From positions 1 to 51,272 of the forward strand of contig CAIUMP010000052.1 in NCBI GenBank assembly GCA_903900335.1: a stretch of 51,272 nucleotides of DNA, given 5' to 3'. The notes under the pieces are model-generated. The model made no database searches and was not told the origin of the DNA. It worked only from the letters and a program-made list of their open reading frames with translations. Both the position numbers and the translations under genes were made by a program. Source of the DNA: an uncultured Ignavibacteriota bacterium. Lineage in GTDB: Bacteria; Bacteroidota; Ignavibacteria; Palsa-1295. Numbering within the stretch: the stretch's first letter is position 1; every line of letters starts with the position of its first letter. This document shows positions 24,076-33,782 of this stretch, in pieces.

Positions 24076-26094
24076 ATGAAGAAGTTTGTATTACTGCTTG
24101 CGTGCTTTTCACTCTTTAGTATCGGCTCGGGTCATGCGCAGTCTCTGCGTAATGCTCAGGCCCAATACCCAGTGAAACAGCTGCGTTCTTTGAACACCGA
24201 GCTGCTACGAGGTGCCGGCGCTGGTACTGCCGACAAAGTGTATTCGTTCGAGCACGGTGTGCAATTGCCAGCATCGATCACATTGCCTACCGGCAATCTC
24301 CTTCCGACAAAAGGCACGTTTCCACAACAGGGCAACGGTCGTCCGCTCCACAACATCCAGGTGGATCCCTCGAACCCGATGAATGTTCACGCGGTCGTGA
24401 CCGGCAATCTGGATCTTACCAAGGCAGACACCGTCACTTCTGGCGGTCGTGTGATTTGGGGTTCGCGCAGAGTGTTTTACACCTTCAGCAGCGATGGTGG
24501 CGTGACCTGGAAGGCTCCAGTAACACTCGGTACTGTGAAGTCCGGCTATGCGGATCTCCAACTGCTGAATCGCAATGGTACGTATGTGCCGGTAATTGCG
24601 GCGCACGAGCTGTTGGCAGCGAATTCTGCAAATCTCTCGTGCCTTATCTGGCTTGAGAAGGGCGCTCCTGGCGACGGAAAATTTGCCGAATGCAAAGCAG
24701 GACGTCATCCGGCCTACGACCAGAATCCAAAGGATCCGACAATTGACCTGCTTTGGCCGGTCATCGCGATCTCATCTGACAACAAGAAGGTCTACATGGT
24801 AGCCTCGATACAGTCAGATACCGGACAATTGGAGTTCGGAAGTTTCTCGTTTTCAACCGCATACGACACCGCAACTTGGAACGGGTGGACTGCGCTCCCG
24901 GGAGCCGGCGATCCGAACAACGCGAATGCCGGTTGGGCGACTGGTGGCGATTATCGCATTCGAGTAGCCGCGAATGGCAACGTCGGTATTCTCTGGAAGA
25001 ACACGGACATTGGTGGAGCAAGCGGTACTGGTGTTGCTGATGAAGGTCTATATTTCGCCGAATCAACGGATGGCGGAAAGACATGGCCAACAACGCTTCA
25101 AGCGATCGTTCCGCTCGGCACACCGCAAACGATCGGTACAACGCAAGCCACGTTAGCACCGACCACCTGTGCCGACTTCTGGTATGATGGAAGCAGTCCG
25201 AAATTCTATTGGATGGCGTATTTCGAGGATTACTCAAGCAATGATCCTAAGTCGGTTACGTACTTCCCATCTACCTCGACTTTCTTCTTCTGGAACCCAA
25301 GTGTCAGCGCAAACGCGCTTGACATCGCCTCTACTGGCCTGACGGGAACGTTGGACTCCATGAAGTATGTGGTGCATGCACTTAACGAGACTCCATATAT
25401 TGATCAACAGGGTCCACCTCTGAACCAGGCGACCATCGGTCGCACCTCTGATTCGAATCATTTCGCACTCTTCTTTCAGACTTTCGCGAATGACGATAGC
25501 GTTATGGTCAAGACCGACACACAGTACATGTTCGGAAGCATCTACAAAATGGAGACGAACGATGCCGGTCTGAGTTGGAGCCTTTCTTCGCCATTCTTGT
25601 CGAATGCAGGGGTTGCGCTGAAGAACAAGATCGACTACCGTTATCCACAGATCTCGGACTGGAATCCGATCACGGGCAACAAGCCGGTCTATCATGTGCT
25701 CTTCTCTGCCGATTCCGCCCCAGGTCAACTTGGGACAACAGGCGCAGGGGGCGATCCTACTTTCTCCGTCATTTCCTATGGTCACGCAACCTATGCACCA
25801 GGCGCTGGTGCTGTGCGTGGTGGCGCTGCTACTTCGTCGCTAAGCATTCAGAATTACCCGAATCCGAGTGCCTCCTCAACCACGATCACGTATTCTGTCG
25901 CCAGCGAGTCGAATGCTCTCCTGACGATTGAGGATATGCTTGGTCGTCCGGTTGCCACACTCGTCAACGGCCGTGTTGGTGCCGGTGAGCATCAGGTGGT
26001 ATTCAACGCCTCCGAATTGTCCGCAGGTATCTACCGCTACACGTTGCGTGTTGGGACGGAGAGCGTGACAAAGAGTATGTCCATTCTCAAGTAA
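24076..26094 (+). CDS. Secreted Asp-box (BNR/sialidase-like propeller) protein with T9SS tail
   Basis: A 672-residue exported protein. The frame opens at TTG 24064, but the ATG at 24076 starts the signal peptide (MKKFVLLLACFSLFSIG, cleavage after GHA). Three Asp-box motifs mark a beta propeller: SSDGGVTWKAP, ESTDGGKTWPTT and TNDAGLSWSLSS. I do not see the arginine triad of true sialidases, so enzymatic activity is uncertain. The last 85 residues are a typical Por C-terminal domain (QNYPNPSASSTTITY, LLTIEDMLGRPVATLV, GIYRYTLRVG, SMSILK). T9SS would place it on the surface. It opens the envelope block and is followed by a stable hairpin. Confidence 0.88.
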   Translation: MKKFVLLLACFSLFSIGSGHAQSLRNAQAQYPVKQLRSLNTELLRGAGAGTADKVYSFEHGVQLPASITLPTGNLLPTKGTFPQQGNGRPLHNIQVDPSNPMNVHAVVTGNLDLTKADTVTSGGRVIWGSRRVFYTFSSDGGVTWKAPVTLGTVKSGYADLQLLNRNGTYVPVIAAHELLAANSANLSCLIWLEKGAPGDGKFAECKAGRHPAYDQNPKDPTIDLLWPVIAISSDNKKVYMVASIQSDTGQLEFGSFSFSTAYDTATWNGWTALPGAGDPNNANAGWATGGDYRIRVAANGNVGILWKNTDIGGASGTGVADEGLYFAESTDGGKTWPTTLQAIVPLGTPQTIGTTQATLAPTTCADFWYDGSSPKFYWMAYFEDYSSNDPKSVTYFPSTSTFFFWNPSVSANALDIASTGLTGTLDSMKYVVHALNETPYIDQQGPPLNQATIGRTSDSNHFALFFQTFANDDSVMVKTDTQYMFGSIYKMETNDAGLSWSLSSPFLSNAGVALKNKIDYRYPQISDWNPITGNKPVYHVLFSADSAPGQLGTTGAGGDPTFSVISYGHATYAPGAGAVRGGAATSSLSIQNYPNPSASSTTITYSVASESNALLTIEDMLGRPVATLVNGRVGAGEHQVVFNASELSAGIYRYTLRVGTESVTKSMSILK

Positions 26095-26110
26095 TCAGAT
26101 TTATCGCGGC

Positions 26111-26137
26111 CGGACGGGCATGACAACTGCCTGTCCG
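26111..26137 (+). terminator. Hairpin after the Asp-box gene
   Basis: CGGACGGGCA and TGCCTGTCCG pair over ten bases with one wobble around a TGACAAC loop, 17 bases after the stop. No T run follows. Confidence 0.5.
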
Positions 26138-26302
26138 TCCGCGTTAGCGAGCTTCGAGCCAACATACCGGATCAAAGCCTGCGACTCTTCCATGCTTCGT
26201 GTGTTCCTGCACCGGAATTGAATGGGGTGCGTCCAAGTGTAAGCCGAAGAGAGCGCGTTCATCAGGAGTTATCAGAATAGAGTGTATCTTTCAGTGTTAA
26301 CG

Positions 26303-29300
26303 ATGGAATTTTCCCGATCGACCATGAGACGTAATCGAAACGAATGGTATGCCTCCCCATTGCGATCCCTGCTCATCGTGAGTGGCCTGCTCGCGCTTTC
26401 CACCATCATATTCACACCTCAGGCTCAAGCGCAATCTGGTAAGATCAGCGCGAAGGTTATAGATGCGAAGACCGGTGAGCCGATCCTGAAAGCAGCGGTC
26501 CAAATCGTTGAGACGCGCCAGGGTGCGTACACGAAGGAGAACGGTGTGGCGACGATCATTAACGTTGCCCCGAGTGAGAATTACACCGTGATCGCAAAGT
26601 ACGCTGAATACGTGCCGGATACGATCCGCCATGTCAAGGTCGAATCTGATGTTACCACTTCGCTCAAGTACAAACTCGGCGCGAAGAATGTGCAGATCGT
26701 CATTACCGCAGATGCTGAGCCGTTGGTCCAAAAGTCGAAGACGGAGCTTAGTACGAAATTCGCTCCTTCGAGCATTGCGTCGATGCCGGGACGTCAGCGT
26801 ATTGATGAGATCATCCGCCTGACCCCAGGCGCCGTTCAAGATAACGCAAACGGTGGTATCAGCTTCCACGGCAGCCGTGGAACAGACAACTCTACAAAGG
26901 TCAACGGAATTGAAATTACGAACCCCTTAACGGGACGCGCAGGCAGCCTTCAGAATGCCATGTCTCGTCTCTCGATCTCAGAGGTGGACGTTGTTACCGG
27001 TTCAGCCGACGCTTCAAAGGGCGGATTCACGGGTGGACAGATCAATACCCAGACTCGTCAGGGAGGTAGCACGCTTGATGTGACACTCCATTATCGCACG
27101 GAGATTCCTGCGCTATTTGGGTACTCCTCCAATGGGTACCAGCAGATGGGAGCAGGGGATAATATTTATGAATTGGCTGTAAGCGGTCCGCTCTTCGTTG
27201 ATGATATTAAGTACGCCATCACGGCGAAGCTCAACTCCTTTAAGTATTACAACACCTTCTCCGACCCTGGTTTCTCTAATCAGGGACTAGGTGTTCTTGA
27301 CCCACTTGGTAATAATCTCGGACAGATCGCGAACACAGGTCGCTGGCGCCGTGCGGCTTCGGCTAAGCTAACCTTCAACGCGCTTGGATTCAACATTTCT
27401 GCGGACGCTAACCTCTCGAGTGAAACGGATCAGGCCGGCCAATTGGGATTGATGTACATGGATCCCTACTACCTACCAGCAACGGAGCAGACCAACAATG
27501 CGTATTCACTTGCGGCGCGCGGTCAGATCGGCGAAGGTATTCTCCAGTTGACGGCTGGCTATAGCGTCTACAACGTGCAATCTGGCAAGTACGATAACAG
27601 CAAGCCGATCGACGCGACACATCTGCCAAATTTCCTTTCTGTGGCTGATAATTACACCTACAACGAGGACGATCACAGCGTCACTGCAAAAGCCGACGGC
27701 ATCATCGACATTTACACTCCAGTCACGAAGCAGATCCCCGATCCTGCTGACCCTACCCGACCGTACGGAACGGCGCTTCAGGCTCCCAATCCGTTCACTG
27801 GTCATATCGAAGGTCCGCCAAGCGCCGTTTCAACCAACAATGCGTACGGCCTGAATCATGCATTCATTGCTGCGGGTAATCCCAGTGGTTTTGAGCAACA
27901 GAATTCCGGTAATAAGCAGATCGACGCGAATTACTCTATTCAGATCGGCTCCCATTTCCTGAACGGAGGTGTTAGTGGAAGCTTCATGACGGTGTATGAG
28001 TATAACAACGGGCTGCCGTGGGATGCGAATCCGTTTAAGGATTCCTTCCAAGTGCATCCGTACACAGCAGCCGTCTTCCTCACCGACAAGATGGAGTTCA
28101 GCGACATCACGTTCGCGCCGGGTCTCCGTTTTGACATGTTCCAATCCGACGCCTCAAAGATCGACAACATCTATCAGCCAGTTACGGTCGATCCAAAGAC
28201 GGGCAAGGGCGTCGGTGGTGTCTCTGCGAGTGCGCTTCAGACGCAGGTCTCGCCAAGACTTTCTATCACCTACGCCGTGACGGATCAGACAACGTTTGAC
28301 TTTGGGTACAACTGGTACTTTAAGCAACCCAGCTTGCTCGATGTTCTGACGAACACTGCCGGTGGCAATCCCGAATCGATCAGATTGTCGCTCATCAGAG
28401 GTAATGTCTCGATCGGTAATGGTGGCTTACTCGCTTCTCGCACTCGAGAAGTTGGCGTGGGATTCCAGACACAGCTTTCGGATGTTTTCGCGGTCAGTGT
28501 TCATGGTGTCTACAAGGATCTGCGCAATCAGTCTGGCTTGCAGCTCGTCTCCAGTCCGTTGCTTCCGATCGGGTACACGATCTACTCGGATGACCAATAC
28601 GGCAACGATCGCTCCATCGAGGTTATCATGGAGAAACGTATGTCGGACAATTACTCAGCGAAATTTACCTATACCTATCAGGTAGCCAAGGGCACGTCGT
28701 CCTCGGCTACTGAGGCGTATGCGGCTCTTATCAACTCCGATCCGAACTCAGAGCAAGCTGTGCTTCCTCTGCAGCCGTTCTATCTGAGCTACGATAAGCC
28801 GCACGTGGCTGAGTTGCTCTTGAACTTGAACTACAACAGGGGAGAGGGCCCGACGCTCTTCGGCACGAAGCTCTTCCAATTGTTCTCACTTGCGACTTCC
28901 ACAGAGTACTCCAGTGGCGTTCCCTACACCCGCGTGGATCTCAAGGGCGGTCAGCTTGGCGCAACGAATGGTGATCGCGAGCCGGATTACTTCCAGACGG
29001 ATGCGACGCTCACCCGATCAATTCCATTTGAGGATTTCCTAGGTGAGAGCATGAAGAGTCTCTTCTTGGATCTCCAGTTGGAGGTCACCAACGTCTTCAA
29101 CAGGACGACACCGCTCTATGTGTATGCTACTACCGGTCAGGGCGATGACGACGGAGGCACCGGTACCTACGGTGCGACACAGGATTTCTACAACGATCCA
29201 ACCAACCTACACCAAGGACAAATCGACGATTTTGGCAGGTTACTCTACAACCCGCGTCTTGACCTCAACCACGATGGACGAGTCAGCGTAGCTGAGCAGC

Positions 29301-29398
29301 AGATTGCCTACACTCGTTTACGAAGCGATGGTTTTGCACGTCATACGCGGTATCAGATACCACGTCGCGTGTATATGAACTTTACCATTCGTTTCTAA
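26303..29398 (+). CDS. TonB-dependent receptor with carboxypeptidase-like N-terminal domain
   Basis: A 1,031-residue outer-membrane receptor. A GTG at 26282 is in frame, but the ATG at 26303 is preferred. After the signal peptide (LLIVSGLLALSTIIFTPQAQA) comes a carboxypeptidase-regulatory-like domain (GKISAKVIDAKTGEPILKAAV), then the plug (MPGRQRIDEIIRLTPGAV, GSRGTDNSTKVNGIEI, VVTGSADASKGGFTGGQI) and a barrel ending IPRRVYMNFTIRF. Near the end a perfect 12-residue EF-hand loop, DLNHDGRVSVAE (29261-29296), sits in the last extracellular loop region. SusC/CirA-like receptors import bulky ligands with TonB energy. The next gene starts 48 bases on and is its likely surface partner. Ligand unknown. 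Confidence 0.92.
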   Translation: MEFSRSTMRRNRNEWYASPLRSLLIVSGLLALSTIIFTPQAQAQSGKISAKVIDAKTGEPILKAAVQIVETRQGAYTKENGVATIINVAPSENYTVIAKYAEYVPDTIRHVKVESDVTTSLKYKLGAKNVQIVITADAEPLVQKSKTELSTKFAPSSIASMPGRQRIDEIIRLTPGAVQDNANGGISFHGSRGTDNSTKVNGIEITNPLTGRAGSLQNAMSRLSISEVDVVTGSADASKGGFTGGQINTQTRQGGSTLDVTLHYRTEIPALFGYSSNGYQQMGAGDNIYELAVSGPLFVDDIKYAITAKLNSFKYYNTFSDPGFSNQGLGVLDPLGNNLGQIANTGRWRRAASAKLTFNALGFNISADANLSSETDQAGQLGLMYMDPYYLPATEQTNNAYSLAARGQIGEGILQLTAGYSVYNVQSGKYDNSKPIDATHLPNFLSVADNYTYNEDDHSVTAKADGIIDIYTPVTKQIPDPADPTRPYGTALQAPNPFTGHIEGPPSAVSTNNAYGLNHAFIAAGNPSGFEQQNSGNKQIDANYSIQIGSHFLNGGVSGSFMTVYEYNNGLPWDANPFKDSFQVHPYTAAVFLTDKMEFSDITFAPGLRFDMFQSDASKIDNIYQPVTVDPKTGKGVGGVSASALQTQVSPRLSITYAVTDQTTFDFGYNWYFKQPSLLDVLTNTAGGNPESIRLSLIRGNVSIGNGGLLASRTREVGVGFQTQLSDVFAVSVHGVYKDLRNQSGLQLVSSPLLPIGYTIYSDDQYGNDRSIEVIMEKRMSDNYSAKFTYTYQVAKGTSSSATEAYAALINSDPNSEQAVLPLQPFYLSYDKPHVAELLLNLNYNRGEGPTLFGTKLFQLFSLATSTEYSSGVPYTRVDLKGGQLGATNGDREPDYFQTDATLTRSIPFEDFLGESMKSLFLDLQLEVTNVFNRTTPLYVYATTGQGDDDGGTGTYGATQDFYNDPTNLHQGQIDDFGRLLYNPRLDLNHDGRVSVAEQQIAYTRLRSDGFARHTRYQIPRRVYMNFTIRF

Positions 29399-29446
29399 TT
29401 GCTAGCACCACGAGATCGATTATCTACGATTTTAGAATCTGAATTA

Positions 29447-32400
29447 ATGCGTATGAAGTTTTTGAAATTGCGTCCATCTTCAGTGAGCGCGCCCACTCCG
29501 GCAAAGGCGGGAATGCTCTTCTTAGCGGTGCTGCTTTTTTCAGCGGCGATCGTCGGGAGCGTAAGTGCTCGTCCTGCGCCGAAAAACAAAAAGGGTTCGG
29601 AGAGTGTCCAGAACTTTCTCCGGCAGGTCAATACCTATAGCAACATCGAGTTCTACTTTACCAACCGCGGTGTACTCTTTAATAGCGGTTCTTCTGGTGA
29701 AGGTCTCTTCTGGCCGCGCGGTTCGAAGATCAGCTATATTTTTGGCGAAGGACCGTGGTTCGCTACAAAGAAGGAAGTAGGCGGACGCCGTCGCAAACTC
29801 TGCGAATTGGGTTACAACCCGAACTCTGGTGCTGGCTGGTACATGGAAGGGGATTCCAGCGAAGTCGGTATGGTAACGGGCCACGATGGGGCAAACCCAG
29901 CTGTTAAGTACATCAGTTACGTGAGCCCGCGCTATGATCGTACAACAGGAAAGTTCATTCCTGGAACGTCAACGGTGGTGCCATCACCGGCAGCTTCGTG
30001 GCCGCTATGGGACGCCGACACTGGCAATATGTCCAAGCCGGTGACGAAGTTCATGCATAACTTCTATTTTGGTGACTATATCTTCGACGTCAACAAGCGC
30101 AATGTGGCGAGCTTGAGCTCCGTAAGAAAGACTGCGAAACCAGCGATCATCTCGGAAGAGGATATCGTCAATATCTATACCGATGCGGATCATACGAATA
30201 ACCCAGAATTCAAAGAAGGGACAGGGTATCCGTTCGGACTGAATTTCCAGGAAGTCATCTACACGTGGAGCTTCGGCCGCTATCGTGACATGATGTTCCT
30301 CCGCCAGAAGGTGACGAATTCCACGAACGATTCCTTACTCGATTGCTGGTTCGCTCCTGCCTTCGACCCGGATCTCGAGAGCAGCAGCGGCGCATCGAAC
30401 GACGCAAATTCCTACGTCTCGGACAGCCTTGTCCATGCCGTTCTTAAGACGGATCCCGTTGTTGGATATCAGAAGTTGTATCCGCAGCTACACGTCGATA
30501 GCGTGTACAAGATGAACATGGGCTACCAATACCACAAGGCAGCGATGGCATCGAGTGGTCAGTATGGTAATGTGGGCTTCTCCTTCTTAGAAGGTACAGT
30601 TATCGATAATCATGGTAATATCATCCCGAATGATGATAGCGTAGGGCTCGGAGGATACGGCGGCAGCAAAAGCTCGTTTGCCAATCCGCAATACAACCAC
30701 GGCCTCGTAACTTTTAGAAAGTGGACGATCGACAACGATCCTTCAACACAGGATCTTCGATACGATTTCGCGTCGTCAGGTACACGTGATGGAGCAGGTA
30801 GCGGATATGCGGACGTTCGCCTCCTCATGGCGACCGGACCCTTTACGCTTCCCCCAGGGCGCTCGGTGGAAACCACCGTTGGTGTGACTTTTGCGCAAGG
30901 TAAGGATGCTCAGACAGCACTTTTTAATTTGCTGCTTCTGACGGATTTTGCGCACGAGGTTTTTGCCACAGCAGATACCGTGCCTAATTTCAAGCGCGAC
31001 ACACTTCAGGACGGCTCGATCGTTGAGGATACGGCGTACTCCTTTGATCACTTCCTATCCCCAGTACCTCCGAACATTCCATTGATGAAGACGCAGGCGC
31101 TCGATCATGCTGTCCTTGTTACATGGGATAGCTCTGCTGAGCGCAGCTTCGATTTCGTGAGCGGGCTGCACAACATCGGTGACACGACGTCGTACTTCGT
31201 GCCTGGGTTAGGCCACATTGTGAAGCGCAAGGATACCTGTCTCGCGTTCCTCGGTTATCAGTTGTGGCGCTCAACTCGTAGCGACCATGACAGCACCATT
31301 CGCCCGGATGGTAATAATCCGGATGTGATGCTAGGCCAGTGGCAGTTGTATGATTTCCGCAGCGATAGCGTTTTTGACGCCAAAGGTCACCTGAATCGTT
31401 TCATCCGCAGAAGGACAAATGACGGGCATCCCCATGCGATTCCACATTCATATTTGGATGTTGGCGATGACAACCACGACGGAATCCTTACGGGCTCAGA
31501 AGGGCTTTCGAACAACGTGAAGTACTACTACTACCTCGTTGCCTACGATGAGTACGATTCTGTTAACCAGGTAGGACCGCTCTTTACTGCTGTCGTTCCT
31601 CCAAAGAATTTCATGCAGGAGTCGCCAGCCAACCCGGTGATCCTGACACCGTTCACCGACAATTCCAGCACCGATCTTGGTACGAATTGCTCGGGTGGAT
31701 TGAAGAGCATTCGTTTGGATATCGTGGATACAGGTCGCTTCGCGCAGCTGTTTACCAATGATACCGTGTATGTTGGCTTCCAGCCAAAGTGGATAGAGTA
31801 CGGGCAGCAGTTCCATGATGGAAGCCCGCTTGTTGAAATGATTTCCGTGCGAGATTCTCGGAATGGGATCGCCCTGACCGGATCGTCTGCCTATCAATTC
31901 CCACTAACACTTCCGGGTACCATCGTGCGCCATGTCAAGGGTACTGTCACTCCGGACTCGACGTTTCTCACGCAGTTCACGACGGACAACGCAAACTACG
32001 CGCCGAATCAGACAGTCGATCAGACATTCCGTGTACTCGTGGATCTGAACCTTGAACAGTTGAGCACACCGTATGTACTGAACTCCGTAAATCTTCAGAG
32101 CTCAAAGAACACGGATCCGGCGATCTTGCGTCTTTCCCAGCGCACGGCGCGTCCGTTCGTCTATTCCGGCGCATTGAATGCCAACGGCTCAAGTGGTGCG
32201 GACACAACAAACCAAAGGACAAACAACATTTACCACTTGTGGGACACGATCACGCACGTGGCTACAATGACATACTATGATACGATCGTTGCAAGCGGTG
32301 GCAGCACGTCACACAAGCAAGTGCGTCCTTACACATTGATCCGCGGCAGCGGCGGGAGCACGGATCGTACACCAGAGGAGTATTACTCGGACTCCAACTT

Positions 32401-33721
32401 CTCACGTAAGTTGGCATACACGGATAACTCCAAGGCTTCGACGATCTCCTACGTGGATCGTTTGATCTCAACGAACACCACAGCGACAAGCGGCGACACG
32501 ACCTTCCAGACGAGCCTCGTTGAGCAACGCGACACCATCATTGCGAATGCAACACGTCCGACCTTCCAAGGAGGACTTGGTGAAGCCACCTACAACGTGA
32601 CCTTCGGAAATCCGACCCCGACCTCGATCACTCTTCCGGGGAAGGCCGGAACAATCACGCCGAATGTTCTGCCGATAACTGTAACAATGGCCGGTTGCGG
32701 TGGGGTACTTAAGCACGTTGCCGACAGCGTACAGAACTATACACGCGAGAACGAGCCACGATACTATAGTCACGTCGGGCCAAATGGCGCAACACCACCA
32801 GTGACAATTCCGAAATTTGAAGATCCAGACACCATGATGGTGCCGAATCCGGGCTGGTACGAAATGGATGCGTATCACTACACGGATCGGGTCGGATTTG
32901 ACCAGATTCACAGTGGTGCTTCAACCTCGCCGTTTGCGACGACGCGCGGATCGTACTATTGGCCGATCGGGCAGAATGATGGCGATCCGAATGTTGGGAC
33001 GGATTCAGCAAAGTTATATCATTTGGTGGTACACCGTCTGAAACTCGGTGGCGCGGAGTTCATCTTTAATGCTCCTGAGATCAATTCGCTGACCACTACG
33101 GGTGACACACTCGGCGGTATCTATCCTGGCGATCCAGCTCGCGGAATCCCTGGCAACCAGACACCTCACTTGCGTGACTTCCAGCCCGGCGATGTTATCA
33201 CTATTGGTTTTACCGGTATCGCGAAGAACCTTCCATTCCCGCAGCAGGAGTTCCGCGTCATCACGCGTGCAGGCTCCGGCGTGGACTTTGCGAATACCAG
33301 CCTGTACACGACGGGTTCCATCATGGATGAGATTCAGGTAGTCCCGAATCCGTATGTGGTCACCCATCAAGGACAGACGTCTACCGATAATGCCAAGCTG
33401 TATTTCACGCGCCTACCACCACGTGCAACGATCGAGATCTATGCACTGGATGGTACCCTGATCAATACGCTTGAACACGTTGGGTACGCCTACAGCACTG
33501 CGCAGAACCCGAGTAATCCGGCACAGTTGATCACAACGTATGATTATAGCCAATTGGGCGATCGCTCGTCGGTAGAGGAGTGGAACCTCCTTACCAGCGG
33601 CAAGCAGCGCGTTGGTAGCCAGGTGCTCATCGCACACATCATCTCGAAAGACCCGATCACGAATGCAACGATCGGCGAGACGACGAAAAAATTCGCGATC
33701 GTGGTCGGATTATCGAAGTAA
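29447..33721 (+). CDS. Giant secreted protein of the receptor cluster, T9SS-like end
   Basis: A 1,424-residue exported protein without a family I can name. The frame begins at TTG 29399; the ATG at 29447 gives the signal peptide (GMLFLAVLLFSAAIVGSVSA). The N-terminal part contains a Gly/Trp-rich motif (GEGLFWPRGSKISYIFG, GPWFATKK). A perfect EF-hand loop DDNHDGILTGSE lies at 31466-31501, in a region that alternates with fibronectin-like strands (AVLVTWDSSAERSF). Near the C terminus is a Por-like domain (VVPNPYVVTH, LPPRATIEIYALDGTLINTL), then an unusual extra stretch before the stop. It follows the TonB receptor with a 48-base gap and precedes a PorV-like gene, suggesting a surface-exposed substrate-binding or structural role. 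Function is not assigned. Confidence 0.8.
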   Translation: MRMKFLKLRPSSVSAPTPAKAGMLFLAVLLFSAAIVGSVSARPAPKNKKGSESVQNFLRQVNTYSNIEFYFTNRGVLFNSGSSGEGLFWPRGSKISYIFGEGPWFATKKEVGGRRRKLCELGYNPNSGAGWYMEGDSSEVGMVTGHDGANPAVKYISYVSPRYDRTTGKFIPGTSTVVPSPAASWPLWDADTGNMSKPVTKFMHNFYFGDYIFDVNKRNVASLSSVRKTAKPAIISEEDIVNIYTDADHTNNPEFKEGTGYPFGLNFQEVIYTWSFGRYRDMMFLRQKVTNSTNDSLLDCWFAPAFDPDLESSSGASNDANSYVSDSLVHAVLKTDPVVGYQKLYPQLHVDSVYKMNMGYQYHKAAMASSGQYGNVGFSFLEGTVIDNHGNIIPNDDSVGLGGYGGSKSSFANPQYNHGLVTFRKWTIDNDPSTQDLRYDFASSGTRDGAGSGYADVRLLMATGPFTLPPGRSVETTVGVTFAQGKDAQTALFNLLLLTDFAHEVFATADTVPNFKRDTLQDGSIVEDTAYSFDHFLSPVPPNIPLMKTQALDHAVLVTWDSSAERSFDFVSGLHNIGDTTSYFVPGLGHIVKRKDTCLAFLGYQLWRSTRSDHDSTIRPDGNNPDVMLGQWQLYDFRSDSVFDAKGHLNRFIRRRTNDGHPHAIPHSYLDVGDDNHDGILTGSEGLSNNVKYYYYLVAYDEYDSVNQVGPLFTAVVPPKNFMQESPANPVILTPFTDNSSTDLGTNCSGGLKSIRLDIVDTGRFAQLFTNDTVYVGFQPKWIEYGQQFHDGSPLVEMISVRDSRNGIALTGSSAYQFPLTLPGTIVRHVKGTVTPDSTFLTQFTTDNANYAPNQTVDQTFRVLVDLNLEQLSTPYVLNSVNLQSSKNTDPAILRLSQRTARPFVYSGALNANGSSGADTTNQRTNNIYHLWDTITHVATMTYYDTIVASGGSTSHKQVRPYTLIRGSGGSTDRTPEEYYSDSNFSRKLAYTDNSKASTISYVDRLISTNTTATSGDTTFQTSLVEQRDTIIANATRPTFQGGLGEATYNVTFGNPTPTSITLPGKAGTITPNVLPITVTMAGCGGVLKHVADSVQNYTRENEPRYYSHVGPNGATPPVTIPKFEDPDTMMVPNPGWYEMDAYHYTDRVGFDQIHSGASTSPFATTRGSYYWPIGQNDGDPNVGTDSAKLYHLVVHRLKLGGAEFIFNAPEINSLTTTGDTLGGIYPGDPARGIPGNQTPHLRDFQPGDVITIGFTGIAKNLPFPQQEFRVITRAGSGVDFANTSLYTTGSIMDEIQVVPNPYVVTHQGQTSTDNAKLYFTRLPPRATIEIYALDGTLINTLEHVGYAYSTAQNPSNPAQLITTYDYSQLGDRSSVEEWNLLTSGKQRVGSQVLIAHIISKDPITNATIGETTKKFAIVVGLSK

Positions 33722-33782
33722 GGTGGTCCTTTAAGAGGACGAGATAGAAAATCATCAAGTTTGAAATATTGAGCGAGATATT

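Noticed and set aside
24076-26094. Calling the Asp-box protein a sialidase
   Set aside because: Asp boxes show only a propeller; the FRIP motif and catalytic Arg triad were not found.
33725-33739. Hairpin GTCCT/AGGAC after the giant secreted gene
   Set aside because: The stem is only five bases with no T run; too weak to call a terminator.
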